From Paenibacillus sp. PL91 (lineage in GTDB: Bacteria; Bacillota; Bacilli; Paenibacillales; Paenibacillaceae): DNA of 61,986 nt. The notes under the pieces were generated by a model. That model saw only the letters and a program-made list of their open reading frames with translations. It did not search any database and had not been told where the DNA came from. Positions 15,847-24,028 of the stretch are shown piece by piece. Within the stretch, counting starts at the first letter, position 1, and each line of letters starts with the position of its first letter. The translations under genes and the position numbers were made by a program. The stretch covers positions 1 to 61,986 of the forward strand of contig NZ_JABBYG020000028.1 of assembly GCF_012935325.2 (NCBI RefSeq), in the 5' to 3' direction.

Positions 15847-16647
15847 TTATGAGATTGCTGTTTTGCTATCATGATTCATTTGATTCTGCTGCTTTGATCT
15901 TGTAAAACGTTTACCTAAATTAACGGATGGTAACTCAACCATATGATACATAATAGCTGAAACAATAAAAGAAAAGGCAAAGGAAACAAATAATATCAAC
16001 CGAACAGGCATTAGTCCATGAAGGAAATACAGCGATCCCAGAATCACTGGAATGTGATACAGATATAAGCTGTAAGATATTTTACCTACGTAATTTACTA
16101 GTTTGAGTAGTAAAAACACTTTAACCAATTTTGAGTTTAATCCAAGAGTAATAAAAATAACACACCCAGTAGCTATCGCCCAGTCATTAAAAATAAATAA
16201 GTGCAGGGTTGAATTATTAGGTAGTACAAGCCAATTATACATATACATGATTAACGCTAGAACCACGAGGCTAATTTTATAAGTGACATTAATCTTTTTG
16301 TATATCTCACTGATCTTTTTCTGATACTTAGCCAACAGTCCACCTAACATAAAAAAAGCTACATAGTGTGGAGTAAGTATAAATGATGAATACCCTCCGC
16401 TAAAAACAGTAATATCATATGAAAATATTTTAAGGCAAATATAATATGTAATAAAAAATATAATAGGTATTCCTAATATGAAAGATAAATTCTTTTTGAA
16501 ATTTCCTCTATGTAGAACCCACATAAGAAATGGAAATATCAATGATACTCGCATTTCATGAATAAGAGACCATATCACAGGATTCAGTGTCATTGTGTTG
16601 AACTCACCTAAAAGAATAATGTGATTTATTATCATTTGTGGAGACAC
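15847..16647 (-). pseudogene. Acyltransferase 3 (OafA-like), N-terminally truncated
   Basis: 266 residues with about seven hydrophobic helices and the family's middle and C-terminal pattern: NPVIWSLIHEMRVSLIFPFLMW, GGLLAKYQ, ISYSLYLYHIPVI. The N-terminal catalytic His-containing region (LDGLRAxA) and about 90 residues are absent, and upstream sequence changes abruptly to an unrelated + strand fragment at about 16,670. Family members transfer acyl groups to surface polysaccharides; this copy is probably inactive. Confidence 0.7.
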
Positions 16648-16672
16648 GAATACGCTCCATATATCACTTGTC

Positions 16673-16816
16673 TATCTAACAGATCAGATCAATCTTGACG
16701 GGTTAGAAATCGTCAAAAATAGCATCAAGATGGCCACTGAACCATTTGACTCCGGTATGCATTATGATTGGGTATGCCGAAGAGAAGGAGATTCATGGCC
16801 GGATCAGAATAGGTAA
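16673..16816 (+). pseudogene. C-terminal gene fragment
   Basis: Open frame YLTDQINLDGLEIVKNSIKM..EPFDSGMHYDWVCRREGDSWPDQNR ending at 16816, without start. It abuts the truncated acyltransferase. Not identified. Confidence 0.4.
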
Positions 16817-16832
16817 TTACCCGGTGGCTTGT

Positions 16833-16857
16833 TGAGCTAACGGGCAGGATAGCGGAA
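16833..16857 (+). repeat. R1 hairpin B
   Basis: GAGCTAACGGGCAGGATAGC. It is immediately followed by an R3 boundary, as at 4,238. Confidence 0.82.
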
Positions 16858-16860
16858 TCA

Positions 16861-16922
16861 ATTCGCGAATACCTTCGGTATAGCGAATTTACGAAGTTCA
16901 CGAAAAAGACGTTATCTGACAT
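16861..16922 (+). repeat. R3 left boundary
   Basis: The same block as at 4,266 (ATTCGCGAATA, then GAATTTACGAAGTTC, then AAAAAGAC) but with its own end, GTTATCTGACATA (16910-16922), inverted 12/13 at 17548-17560. Confidence 0.6.
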
Positions 16923-16953
16923 ACTCGAGGGTCGAATTTGGAGGTGAACTTTT

Positions 16954-17460
16954 ATGGTGGTAGAAGAATTTGAATTAGTTCATCATGAGGAACGAACATA
17001 TTTCCTTAGAGTAAATGGAAATATAATTGCAGATTACTTCTATAACTTAGAAGCTGAGTTTGGAAGTTTAATACAAATTGACGTTTGTAGTCATTGTTAT
17101 TATCCTGGGTGTTCAGACTTTGGGTTTATAGAAGTTATTGATTTTAATAAATATATTATATGGAAAGAGCCTTTGAGTTCAAAGTATGCTTCAAGTAATC
17201 GGGAATTCCAATCCAATTTGAGGTTTAATCAAGGAACAATATTTTGGACTAGAGCTAAATATATTGAATTTATTACTCTAATGAAACAAATGAATAGAAA
17301 TACTGATGATTGTTTTGGGGCTAAACCTACACTTATTGATTTATATGAGTTATGGAGACTAGAAGGCTCCAAGATTTATAGCTCAGAAGGAGCTCCTACA
17401 TATACACTCGATTATATCTATGAGAATAGAATTGGAATGTACAATGAATCCTATATATAA
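16954..17460 (+). CDS. Hypothetical protein in an R3-bounded unit
   Basis: 168 residues starting after GGAGGTG. Soluble, aromatic-rich, with CSHCYYPGCSDFGFIEV (residues 49-65), a cysteine cluster that may bind metal. No family recognised; the style resembles immunity proteins. A second frame of 31 codons (MNPIYKEWKC..VVRIS) overlaps the end at about 17,446 and may be a frameshifted continuation. The unit is bounded by inverted GTTATCTGAC / GTCAGATAAC. Confidence 0.55.
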   Translation: MVVEEFELVHHEERTYFLRVNGNIIADYFYNLEAEFGSLIQIDVCSHCYYPGCSDFGFIEVIDFNKYIIWKEPLSSKYASSNREFQSNLRFNQGTIFWTRAKYIEFITLMKQMNRNTDDCFGAKPTLIDLYELWRLEGSKIYSSEGAPTYTLDYIYENRIGMYNESYI

Positions 17461-17547
17461 AGAATGGAAATGCCTATACATGATGAATGATGAGGTTTTT
17501 TATTCTATTGGGGAAGGTCTAGTTGTAAGGATTTCATAGAAGTCGAA

Positions 17548-17592
17548 TACGTCAGATAACACCGTATTCACGCTTCGGGTCATTCGGCCCTT
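17548..17592 (+). repeat. R3 right boundary
   Basis: TACGTCAGATAACACC, then GTATTCACGCTTCGGGTCA. It is similar to CGGCTAACACC..ATTGACGCTCCGGGTCA at 5,115. The attC-like palindrome is cut short here. Confidence 0.5.
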
Positions 17593-17651
17593 AGCATGAT
17601 AGGCATTTCTCTTCATCAAATAAGTTTTCTCAACGAATCTCAAATTTTAAC

Positions 17652-18152
17652 CTAATTCAATTCCACGATCCGATTAATATCCGTTCCTTCAGTATCTTTG
17701 CCCAGTAGCCTACGGAACAAGAACTTGGCCATCTGGAACTTGTTGCCGGAATCCCAATACTCGGCGGTTTCGGCTTTGACCTTGATGAGAACGAGGTTCG
17801 GATCGTCATACGTGGTTTCCAGTAGTTTCTCGTAGGCCGGGCTCCAGAACTCTTTCACCTTCTCGGAACTTTCCACGAGTTCGGCTTCACCGCGGATGGA
17901 GACGAAAGATTTACCCGCATATGCCACGTTGACTTGCTGGTTGCGAAGCAGTTCATGAAATTTGCTAGTATCTTTCTTGGTCAGGAACCACAGGTTGCTG
18001 TCGAACTCGACATCCTGGGTTTTCATGGGGCGTGAAACTAGCCCTTCTTCCGATACCGTCGTGAGCATCGCAATCTCAATGCCTTTGATCAACTCCTGAA
18101 CCTTCTCGATCGCTTCTTGGTTATCGGAGGTTGGATTCATCGTCTGATTCAC
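17652..18152 (-). CDS. Pyridoxamine 5'-phosphate oxidase-family protein (general stress protein 26 type)
   Basis: 166 residues with the split-barrel flavin-binding fold: VQELIKGIEIAMLTTVSEEGLVSRPMKTQDVEFDSNLWFLTKKDT at the start, then VNVAYAGKSFVSIRGEAELVES and the C-terminal VKAETAEYWDS. YdaG-like stress proteins have this layout and bind FMN or F420-like cofactors. It stands alone between accessory segments. Confidence 0.82.
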   Translation of the reverse strand: MNQTMNPTSDNQEAIEKVQELIKGIEIAMLTTVSEEGLVSRPMKTQDVEFDSNLWFLTKKDTSKFHELLRNQQVNVAYAGKSFVSIRGEAELVESSEKVKEFWSPAYEKLLETTYDDPNLVLIKVKAETAEYWDSGNKFQMAKFLFRRLLGKDTEGTDINRIVELN

Positions 18153-18392
18153 CCTTTCGATATGTATTTTTGATCAGTATTACCCCCGTTATGCTCCTCC
18201 AAACCTCCCGGAGTCGATCATTCGAAAAACTCCAAAAGCATTATTTTACTTAACATTCCATCTATATATTCTGTGGCCATGGGTAAACCCCAACCACTCC
18301 TTGTTATATGTTCGCCGGAAGCCCCTAACCTTCTTGTCGTCCACATTATCGCCTATGATTCGGGGTCATGCCCCAGTCAGCCTAATCATGGT

Positions 18393-18599
18393 TTAACAAG
18401 TAGGGGGATGAACGGAATATGATGAATCATATTGGCAGGAGCAATGGCACAGCACATATTCAGGAGGGCGTTGGTCATACATACCATCAAACTTGATTAC
18501 CTTTGTCATAACGCGTTCGATCTTAGCTTGCATTACAACTACTACTACCTCATTTACTCGCTCCTCTTGACTTGGACCTTTCTTAATCACGGTCTCCAT
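18393..18599 (-). pseudogene. Fragment of an unknown gene cut by an R1 element
   Basis: From an ATG at 18599 the minus strand reads METVIKKGPSQEERVNEVVV, then MQAKIERVMTKVIKFDGMYD, and continues with an unnatural tail rich in Cys and Ser. There is no ribosome binding site because hairpin A lies directly upstream. Possibly a short basic protein; low confidence. Confidence 0.3.
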
Positions 18600-18682
18600 T
18601 ACGTTAACGCGCAACGATAGTTCAAACAAGAAAGGGCTGTCACTTGGCAGCACTTGCTCAACTAACGGGCAGGTTAGTTACA
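18600..18682 (+). repeat. Complete R1 element
   Basis: Hairpin A GTTAACGCGCAACGATAG (diverged), stem GGGCTGTC / GGCAGC, hairpin B CAACTAACGGGCAGGTTAGTT (18658-18678). Confidence 0.8.
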
Positions 18683-18807
18683 ATATATGGTACTATAGTG
18701 ATGAGATCTTTCAAGTGAGTAAGCACTTAACGTAATAAGGAATTTCATGAATTCATTAAAAGAGGCTTGGTTGAACTAACAGGACGGAGAGCCTAATGGA
18801 GGTTTAT

Positions 18808-19136
18808 ATGAAGTAGCTTTCTATTGATTTTAATGAGCCTTACCCATTTAAGTTCAGAATTTCAAATGACCAAATTGATGTTTTCAATATTAGAGTAGGC
18901 GAGGAAATTGTGTTTTATACGGAGAACTTAGAAGTAAATGCAGTTGTAGAGTTTGATGCTGAAGAAAAACGTTGGTACGGTAAACATATTGAAGAGTGTA
19001 TGTAGGCTACTCATATGGTTTCGATTATGTCGTATCCTTTATACCGATTGTATATAAGAATAAAAAACTAGGTATTTATAAAATGCTTTATACATTAGAA
19101 GGTCAATCTTTTGACGACTTCTTTGTTCTTGATTAA
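18808..19136 (+). pseudogene. Unknown small protein with early stop and frameshift
   Basis: GGAGG and ATG at 18808 are intact, but codon 3 is TAG. The frame continues LSIDFNEPYPFKFRISNDQIDVFNIRVGEE to EECM, then needs a one-base shift to GYSYGFDYVVSFIPIVYKNKKLGIYKML..FDDFFVLD, ending at 19136. The reconstructed protein is about 108 residues. Family unknown. Confidence 0.6.
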
Positions 19137-19148
19137 ACAATTAAACTG

Positions 19149-19165
19149 TTATGCTAACGGGGAAC
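19149..19165 (+). repeat. Partial R1 hairpin A
   Basis: ATGCTAACGGGGAACAA lacks the right arm. It runs directly into what looks like the start of an R1 GC hairpin, GATGAGCAGGCGCTAC, as at 10,361 and 23,310. Confidence 0.6.
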
Positions 19166-19169
19166 AAGG

Positions 19170-19418
19170 ATGAGCAGGCGCTACGTTGTTGTAGCTATAG
19201 TTGCGTTGATAATTGGTGTTCTTTCAATTACAAAGTCGACTACTCTATTTAAGGCAAAAACTGATGGTGATGGAATAGGAATAAATTTTTTAATATTTGA
19301 AATAGCTGATAATGTAAAGAACGAGAATATTCAAAACTACGGTTGGTCATTTCTGGTTTCTGGTATATTTTTCATTTTGATAAGTTTACTTTTAGCTTGG
19401 AGACTGCTTAGAAAATAG
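19170..19418 (+). CDS. Small two-TM membrane protein, start inside R1 sequence
   Basis: 82 residues: YVVVAIVALIIGVLSI and WSFLVSGIFFILISLLLAW are two membrane helices. The first codons MSRRY are read from the R1 GC-hairpin sequence GATGAGCAGGCGCTAC, so the original 5' end may have been replaced. There is no good ribosome binding site. Function unknown. Confidence 0.5.
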   Translation: MSRRYVVVAIVALIIGVLSITKSTTLFKAKTDGDGIGINFLIFEIADNVKNENIQNYGWSFLVSGIFFILISLLLAWRLLRK

Positions 19419-19644
19419 TCTTTACCTTAATTTTACTAATTTACATTTTAATCAAATTACATCCACTCCAAGAGTTGTATAGTCTGAATTTACCTTTTTT
19501 TCGACATGTTCTTCTTATTTAAGACTGGTAATTTGAACCTAGGTTGTCACACGATAAAATGTTATAGCGGTTCATATCGAATAACATAAAGACCATAGAA
19601 GCTAAGTTATCGGTAGCCATGGAGATGCCATAATACATTTAACA

Positions 19645-20060
19645 AGCAGAAAGACCCCATTTTACCATTTTCCCTTTGTGTTCGAAGGGGTTAATTCGAT
19701 CAAATAAAAAAAATGGCTTATAGGGCCTTTTTTATGCCTCTACAGAGGTTTTGTTTATGGATGCAGTCACAAATGTAGCTGTTTTGTCCCGTTAGATTAA
19801 CGCCCCACAGGACATCTGTACAAAAACCCCTATTTTGTGAAGATGTTTGCATCGATACAAATCATTTAAATAGCTCATGAATCAAATATATCGGAAGGGT
19901 ACAGTCACCTTATCCAAAGTAGAAAGGCCCGATAGTCCATTTTCATCCTTTCGTGTCGAAGTGAACTTCGTCTAAGAAAGAAAAATGGAATCTAGGGCCT
20001 TTTTTACGTGCTTGGCGATGTTTCGTAGACACATGTACACAAAATTTTATATTTTGTGCG
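19645..20060. repeat. Two imperfect copies of a structured non-coding unit
   Basis: Copy 1 (about 19,650-19,838) and copy 2 (about 19,922-20,058), period about 270 bp. Each has a stem made of GCCC or CCCC, CCATTTT, a tip, AAAATGG-like and GGGCCTTTTTT; copy 2 pairs AAAGGCCC (19923) with GGGCCTTTTTT (19995). About 30 bp later comes ACAAAA..TATTTTGTG. No coding frame fits. 19,430-20,200 has no gene that I can support. Confidence 0.5.
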
Positions 20061-20205
20061 GGAGTAAAAGGATCCTCGGCAGGGATCGCTAAGGCCGCGA
20101 GCATCGGATATAGTTAGCACCCTATTTTAACCACCTAATTAAGAAAAAACATGGTTTCCTGTATAAATTGAGCTATAGAATAAAAAGAAAGGTGTCATAA
20201 TCATT

Positions 20206-20277
20206 ATGAAAACCTATCTACACCAATATGAACTTGTGAATCGTCTTAACATATGGCTGGGAGAGGAAGATCGATAA
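20206..20277 (+). CDS. Possible 23-aa leader-like peptide
   Basis: AGAAAGGTG lies 10 bp before ATG at 20206; the product is MKTYLHQYELVNRLNIWLGE plus EDR. The end of the frame (GGCTGGGAGAGGAAG) can pair with CTTCTCAGGCACAGCC followed by T8 at about 20,330-20,352, so translation could influence a terminator. No run of a single amino acid is present. It may equally be a gene fragment. Confidence 0.3.
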   Translation: MKTYLHQYELVNRLNIWLGEEDR

Positions 20278-20543
20278 GCTATGGTTTATGTTCTGCCTTG
20301 AAAGCTCTTTATTTTAATTTCATAACTCTTCTCAGGCACAGCCTTTTTTTTAAAAAATTATTCGGCTAGGTCTAGTTTATTATTGTCTTTTTGAGGTTTT
20401 TCGCGGATTTAATTTTCATGGGAGCGTACCTATTATTACAATAAATAGATTGTAGTCTAGTTTATATTAGACACCCGTCCAAGCAATCCATCCTATTTCT
20501 AACATAAGATAGGATGTGTGTTTTACTAGGAGGCGATTAACGT

Positions 20544-21334
20544 ATGGGATGTACGGCTAAAAAAAAAAGAAACGATATTATGAGAGAAAGAAAACGATCA
20601 TCGTTTGTCCACGAAAGAAGAAATTGAAGAAAAAACGCTGTATTATTGTCGTGAATCCAACAATAGACGTTGATCCAACTCCCGTTAACGTAAATCCAAC
20701 AATAGACGTTGATCCAACTCCCGTTAACGTAAATCCAACAATTAACGTAGATGACTCAACTCTAACTGTAGGACCTTTCCAAAGGGTGTGCAACAGTACC
20801 GTCAGTTCCACAGCAGTATTCTCGAATCCCGAAACCATTACAATCCCGGGGGCTGGAGAGTCCAACCCTTATCCGTCCACCATTGGCGTCACTGGCATGA
20901 CGGGGGCAATTGCAAAAGTAACTGTGACACTTTTCAATCTGAGTCATGCTTTCCCCGATGATATTGATATTCTACTCGTTCATCCGAACGGTACTACAAA
21001 TACCATCCTCATGTCGGATGCAGGAGGCAGTTCGAATATTACTAACGTTACCTTGACCTTTGATGACAGTGCCGCCAGTTTTATTCCTGATAGTGGGCCG
21101 GTCGTCTCGGGTACGTTCAAGCCTACGAATTACGAAGCTATCGAAAACCTACCAGCTCCTGCTCCTCCGTCGTCACCATTCGTTGGGCTAAGCAATTTTA
21201 TCGGGCTGGCTCCGAATGGCCCATGGAGACTTTTTGTATTTGATGATTTTGGAGGCAGTTCAGGTGAAATAGCCGATGGCTGGTCATTGACCATCACTAC
21301 CGATAATGAAGTGTGCACTTTCACTCCATTGTAA
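20544..21334 (+). CDS. P-domain (proprotein convertase-like) surface protein with an A10 frameshift
   Basis: TAGGAGGCG and ATG at 20544 start a frame MGCTAKKK that hits A10 (20559-20568). The main frame needs a one-base insertion or two-base deletion there to continue RYYERKKTIIVCPRKKKLKKK. Without it, translation would start at TTG 20624. About 263 residues when joined: basic N-terminus, 13-residue NPTIDVDPTPVNV tandem repeats, then a P/Homo B beta-sandwich (TITIPGAGESNPYPSTIGV, VTLFNLSHAFPDDIDILLVHPNG, NGPWRLFVFDDFGGSSGEI, GWSLTIT). P-domains here usually stabilise secreted proteases; none is attached. A spore or cell surface role is plausible. Confidence 0.7.
20559..20568 (+). repeat. A10 homopolymer in the P-domain gene
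   Basis: Ten adenines eight codons into the gene (GCT then A10 then GAAACG). Its length decides whether the main domain is in frame with the best ribosome binding site. Could be phase variation, transcriptional slippage or sequencing error. Confidence 0.7.
20654..20731 (+). repeat. 39-bp tandem repeat, two full copies
   Basis: Each copy encodes NPTIDVDPTPVNV. A third, partial and diverged copy follows. Copies are almost identical at DNA level, so copy number may vary. Confidence 0.85.
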
Positions 21335-21450
21335 GCGTCAGTCTAAAACAGATCAAGAAAAATGATTGGTGGAGATGTCCTCGCTGTGAAAGGATTTAAG
21401 TTTTTGAAGGAGCTAACCTAATTCGGACTTATAATTTGGAGAAGGATTGA

Positions 21451-21544
21451 TTCAGCTAACGGGTAACGATGCTGAATATTGACACCGAGGCAGCCAGTAG
21501 AACAATTGGCTGTCTTTTTCTACGTTAACGTGCAGTATAACGCG
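21451..21544 (+). repeat. Complete R1 element
   Basis: Hairpin A has outer arms TTCAGC / GCTGAA (21451-21476), GC stem GAGGCAGCCAG / TTGGCTGTC, hairpin B ACGTTAACGTGCAGTATAACG. Confidence 0.8.
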
Positions 21545-21586
21545 ACAATTTGGCTGTACATACATAAAAAAGTGTGAAGAAACGGG

Positions 21587-21976
21587 GTGCCATGCATATT
21601 AAGAAAGATAACGATTGGAATGCTGTTTGGTATTATTGGTGTATTGCTAGTGATTTTGGTTATTACTCAAACGACTGACAAAAATGAACTTGAAAGAAAA
21701 GATAGTATCCTTCACCATTTCAATAAGGCGGATGCTGAACGGTTGAATGAGATGGTACACCGCCATAAAAATGAGAAAGGCGATTATCTCATGCTCATTC
21801 CGCCGATTATCGACGGCGGATACTGGATACATGATGTGCATTCAAACGGCAGGGAGATTACATGGACCATTGACAATACCAGGGACAGAATGAGCTCTGA
21901 ATGTGGAAAACTGGTTTACAATTGTAAGAGCATTAACATGAATGAAATAAAAGAACAGTATGTTTATACTCGATGA
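21587..21976 (+). CDS. Membrane-anchored hypothetical protein
   Basis: GTG start at 21587; an in-frame ATG follows at 21620. 129 residues: one N-terminal helix MLFGIIGVLLVILVITQ, then an extracytoplasmic part DKNELERKDSILHHFNKADAERLNEMVHRHK, IIDGGYWIHDV and a C-terminal part with two cysteines (SECGKLVYNC). A single gene following an R1 element. Family unknown. Confidence 0.6.
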   Translation: MPCILRKITIGMLFGIIGVLLVILVITQTTDKNELERKDSILHHFNKADAERLNEMVHRHKNEKGDYLMLIPPIIDGGYWIHDVHSNGREITWTIDNTRDRMSSECGKLVYNCKSINMNEIKEQYVYTR

Positions 21977-22028
21977 ATGTGATAATGAAGGTGAAAAGAG
22001 TTTGCCGATTCTAAGCATCCCCAAGGAA

Positions 22029-22052
22029 AATGGTTTATTACGCTAACGGGCA
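22029..22052 (+). repeat. R1 hairpin B
   Basis: ACGCTAACGGGCAGGCTAGCGT (22030-22051): outer arms ACGCTA / TAGCGT pair perfectly. No A hairpin is visible upstream. Confidence 0.82.
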
Positions 22053-22197
22053 GGCTAGCGTGGATAAGTTGGCTTTCAATGGCATGTGTGTAATTATTTA
22101 TGAAAGGAAAATAGAACTGGTTGTTGAAGTAAGTTTTAAGCATTCAATATCACTGGGGACTTATTTATGATTCGCGAAGGAAGGAAGGGAGAGAAAC

Positions 22198-22677
22198 GAT
22201 ATAGCTTTAGTTCATGACTTCATACTTATTTCAAAGCATGATTTTGAGGAAATTTCCTTTTTCAGTGGTATCTTTAATTATAGAGATAGATACCCAGAAA
22301 GCGTTACTTATTTACATGACGACATGCTTGGATATATCCAGAATTCATTGAAATGGATTGAAAACTTCAATCCCGATAAAAACGAAAGTGAACTTGGGTT
22401 TAATTATTATGGATTCTCAATAATTGAGAAAAAGGGTGCAATGAAATTCTTGAAACTGATGGAAGCTTGGTATCTAATGTTTTCTGAAGCACCTGAAGAA
22501 ATTATTTTGACGGGTTTGTATACCTGGAATGACGAAGATGATGATCCTAAATTAATAGGGGATTATGAAAAATTGTCAATCAGAAGAAAAGAAGTTCTTG
22601 ATACTCTTAGTAAATTAATTGAGTTTGCGACCAGAGTTGAGTCTGAAGATTATAAAATAATTTATAGTGGCATCTGA
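22198..22677 (+). CDS. Hypothetical protein with an unclear start
   Basis: The coherent frame begins near 22,201 (IALVHDFILISKHDFEEISFFSG) just after GGAAGGGAGAG, but no standard start codon is present before ATG 22324; ATA at 22201 sits where the start should be. About 159 residues to YKIIYSGI. Soluble and acidic, with WYLMFSEAPEEIILTGLYTWND; it resembles immunity-type proteins in style, with no family assigned. The start codon is probably mutated. Confidence 0.5.
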   Translation, partial: DIALVHDFILISKHDFEEISFFSGIFNYRDRYPESVTYLHDDMLGYIQNSLKWIENFNPDKNESELGFNYYGFSIIEKKGAMKFLKLMEAWYLMFSEAPEEIILTGLYTWNDEDDDPKLIGDYEKLSIRRKEVLDTLSKLIEFATRVESEDYKIIYSGI

Positions 22678-22700
22678 CACTCGATAGTAAAATGGGAATG

Positions 22701-22785
22701 TGTTGAGCTAACGGGACACGTTAGTTCAACATCGAGAGGGCTGCCACATGGCAGCTCTTCGCTCAACTAACGGGCAGGATACTGC
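22701..22785 (+). repeat. Complete R1 element with a 13-bp A stem
   Basis: TGTTGAGCTAACG / CGTTAGTTCAACA pair over 13 positions with one G-T wobble, loop GGACA. GC stem GAGGGCTGCC / GGCAGCTCTTC, hairpin B CAACTAACGGGCAGGATA. Confidence 0.9.
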
Positions 22786-22852
22786 GGTAAAGAGTTAAAT
22801 ATTTTAATGTGTATTTATGGTCATTTCAAAAGAAATGAGTTGATATTTAGAA

Positions 22853-23281
22853 ATGATATTAGAAGACCAAGCGTTGCTTTTTAGTTTGTTACACGATGGG
22901 ACAATCGAGGATATCACCACTATCAAAAACGGTGTGAGATTTTCTGTTGATATAAAGTATCTTGCAGAAAAGATAAATCCGATGTTTAATCACATTGTCA
23001 TTCAGTTAATCTATCTAGAGGATTTTTATTTTAAGGCATCCGATTCGAATGTTATCACCTATGATTATCAAAAACATAATAGTCTAAATCTTGAAATTTT
23101 AAAAACTGATGCATGTGGTGACCGAATTAAAGTTTTTTGTAGTGCAAATCAAGGTAATACACTCGGTTTCCTTAATATAAAAGTGAAGCAAATTGAGCTT
23201 TATGATTCAGAGGGGATTAGAATTGAACTCAGTAAACTGGAAAGTTTGTGTAAGGAATATTGGGATGATTTGGGACTCTGA
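22853..23281 (+). CDS. Hypothetical protein, immunity-like
   Basis: 142 residues, soluble, starting MILEDQALLFSLLHDGTIEDI with beta-rich continuation VRFSVDIKYLAEKI, HIVIQLIYLEDFYF, TLGFLNIKVKQIELYDSEGI and ending LCKEYWDDLGL. The LHDGxI opening is like several immunity or DUF families linked to toxin loci, but I cannot assign one. A single gene between R1 elements. Confidence 0.6.
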   Translation: MILEDQALLFSLLHDGTIEDITTIKNGVRFSVDIKYLAEKINPMFNHIVIQLIYLEDFYFKASDSNVITYDYQKHNSLNLEILKTDACGDRIKVFCSANQGNTLGFLNIKVKQIELYDSEGIRIELSKLESLCKEYWDDLGL

Positions 23282-23308
23282 CATAAATCATGACATTCTT
23301 AGATATTA

Positions 23309-23340
23309 AATGAGCAGACGCTAAGGTAGCCTGCTCATTT
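23309..23340 (+). repeat. R1 middle hairpin only
   Basis: AATGAGCAGACGCTAAGG / CCTGCTCATT. Same family as the stem at 10,363. A and B arms are lost. Confidence 0.65.
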
Positions 23341-23454
23341 ACCAAGGAAAAGGGTAAAAGGAAAAGTACGAATGACATTCTTACTTAAAGTCCTTACCGG
23401 GTCCGGTAGCTTCAACTTGCTGACCCGTTTATCTAAATTAAAGGAGTGTAATAA

Positions 23455-23877
23455 ATGATTCAATCCATAGTACATATCGCTTTAGTCGTCAAAGAGTACG
23501 ATGAAGCCATTTCATTTTATACAGAAAAGCTGAATTTTACAGTCATCGAAGATACTTATCAACCTGAACAAGACAAAAGATGGGTTGTTATTTCTCCACC
23601 CGGTTCAGTTGGGACGACGATATTGCTCGCGAGAGCATCCAAATTCGTACAAGAACCTTTTATCGGTAACCAGGCTGGAGGCAGGGTGTTTCTGTTTCTG
23701 AACACGGATGATTTCTGGAGAGATTATCAAGAAATGAAGGCAAAAGGGATTGAATTTGTACGTGAGCCGCAAGAACAATCGTACGGGACGGTTGCTGTCT
23801 TTAAGGATTTATACGGGAATCTTTGGGACCTGTTGGAGCTAAAGGAGGATCATCCGATTACCAAAAGAATGAAATAA
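23455..23877 (+). CDS. Glyoxalase/bleomycin-resistance family (VOC) protein
   Basis: 140 residues following AAAGGAG. VOC pattern: IVHIALVVKEYDEAISFYTEKLNFTV (beta-alpha with the first metal His), GGRVFLFLNTDDFWRDYQEMKAKGIEF, then VAVFKDLYGNLWDLLE where D/E-rich GNxWDLLE supplies the last ligand. Probably a dioxygenase- or lyase-like enzyme or a binding protein. Bounded by R1 sequence on both sides. Confidence 0.87.
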   Translation: MIQSIVHIALVVKEYDEAISFYTEKLNFTVIEDTYQPEQDKRWVVISPPGSVGTTILLARASKFVQEPFIGNQAGGRVFLFLNTDDFWRDYQEMKAKGIEFVREPQEQSYGTVAVFKDLYGNLWDLLELKEDHPITKRMK

Positions 23878-23912
23878 TAGATGTTCGTTTTCCTTCGTAT
23901 TCAGGTTTAAAA

Positions 23913-24008
23913 TTAAACTAACGGGACACGATAGCTCAAACACGACATGAAGGTAGCCGGCCACACGATCGGCAGCCGTTGTTCGTTGAAGTAACGGGAT
24001 AGGACAAT
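23913..24008 (+). repeat. Complete R1 element
   Basis: Hairpin A AAACTAACGGGACACGATAG (23916-23935), stem GGTAGCCGG / CGGCAGCC, diverged hairpin B GTAACGGGATAGGAC. Confidence 0.82.
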
Positions 24009-24028
24009 GAGGTATGAGGGGGAAAACA

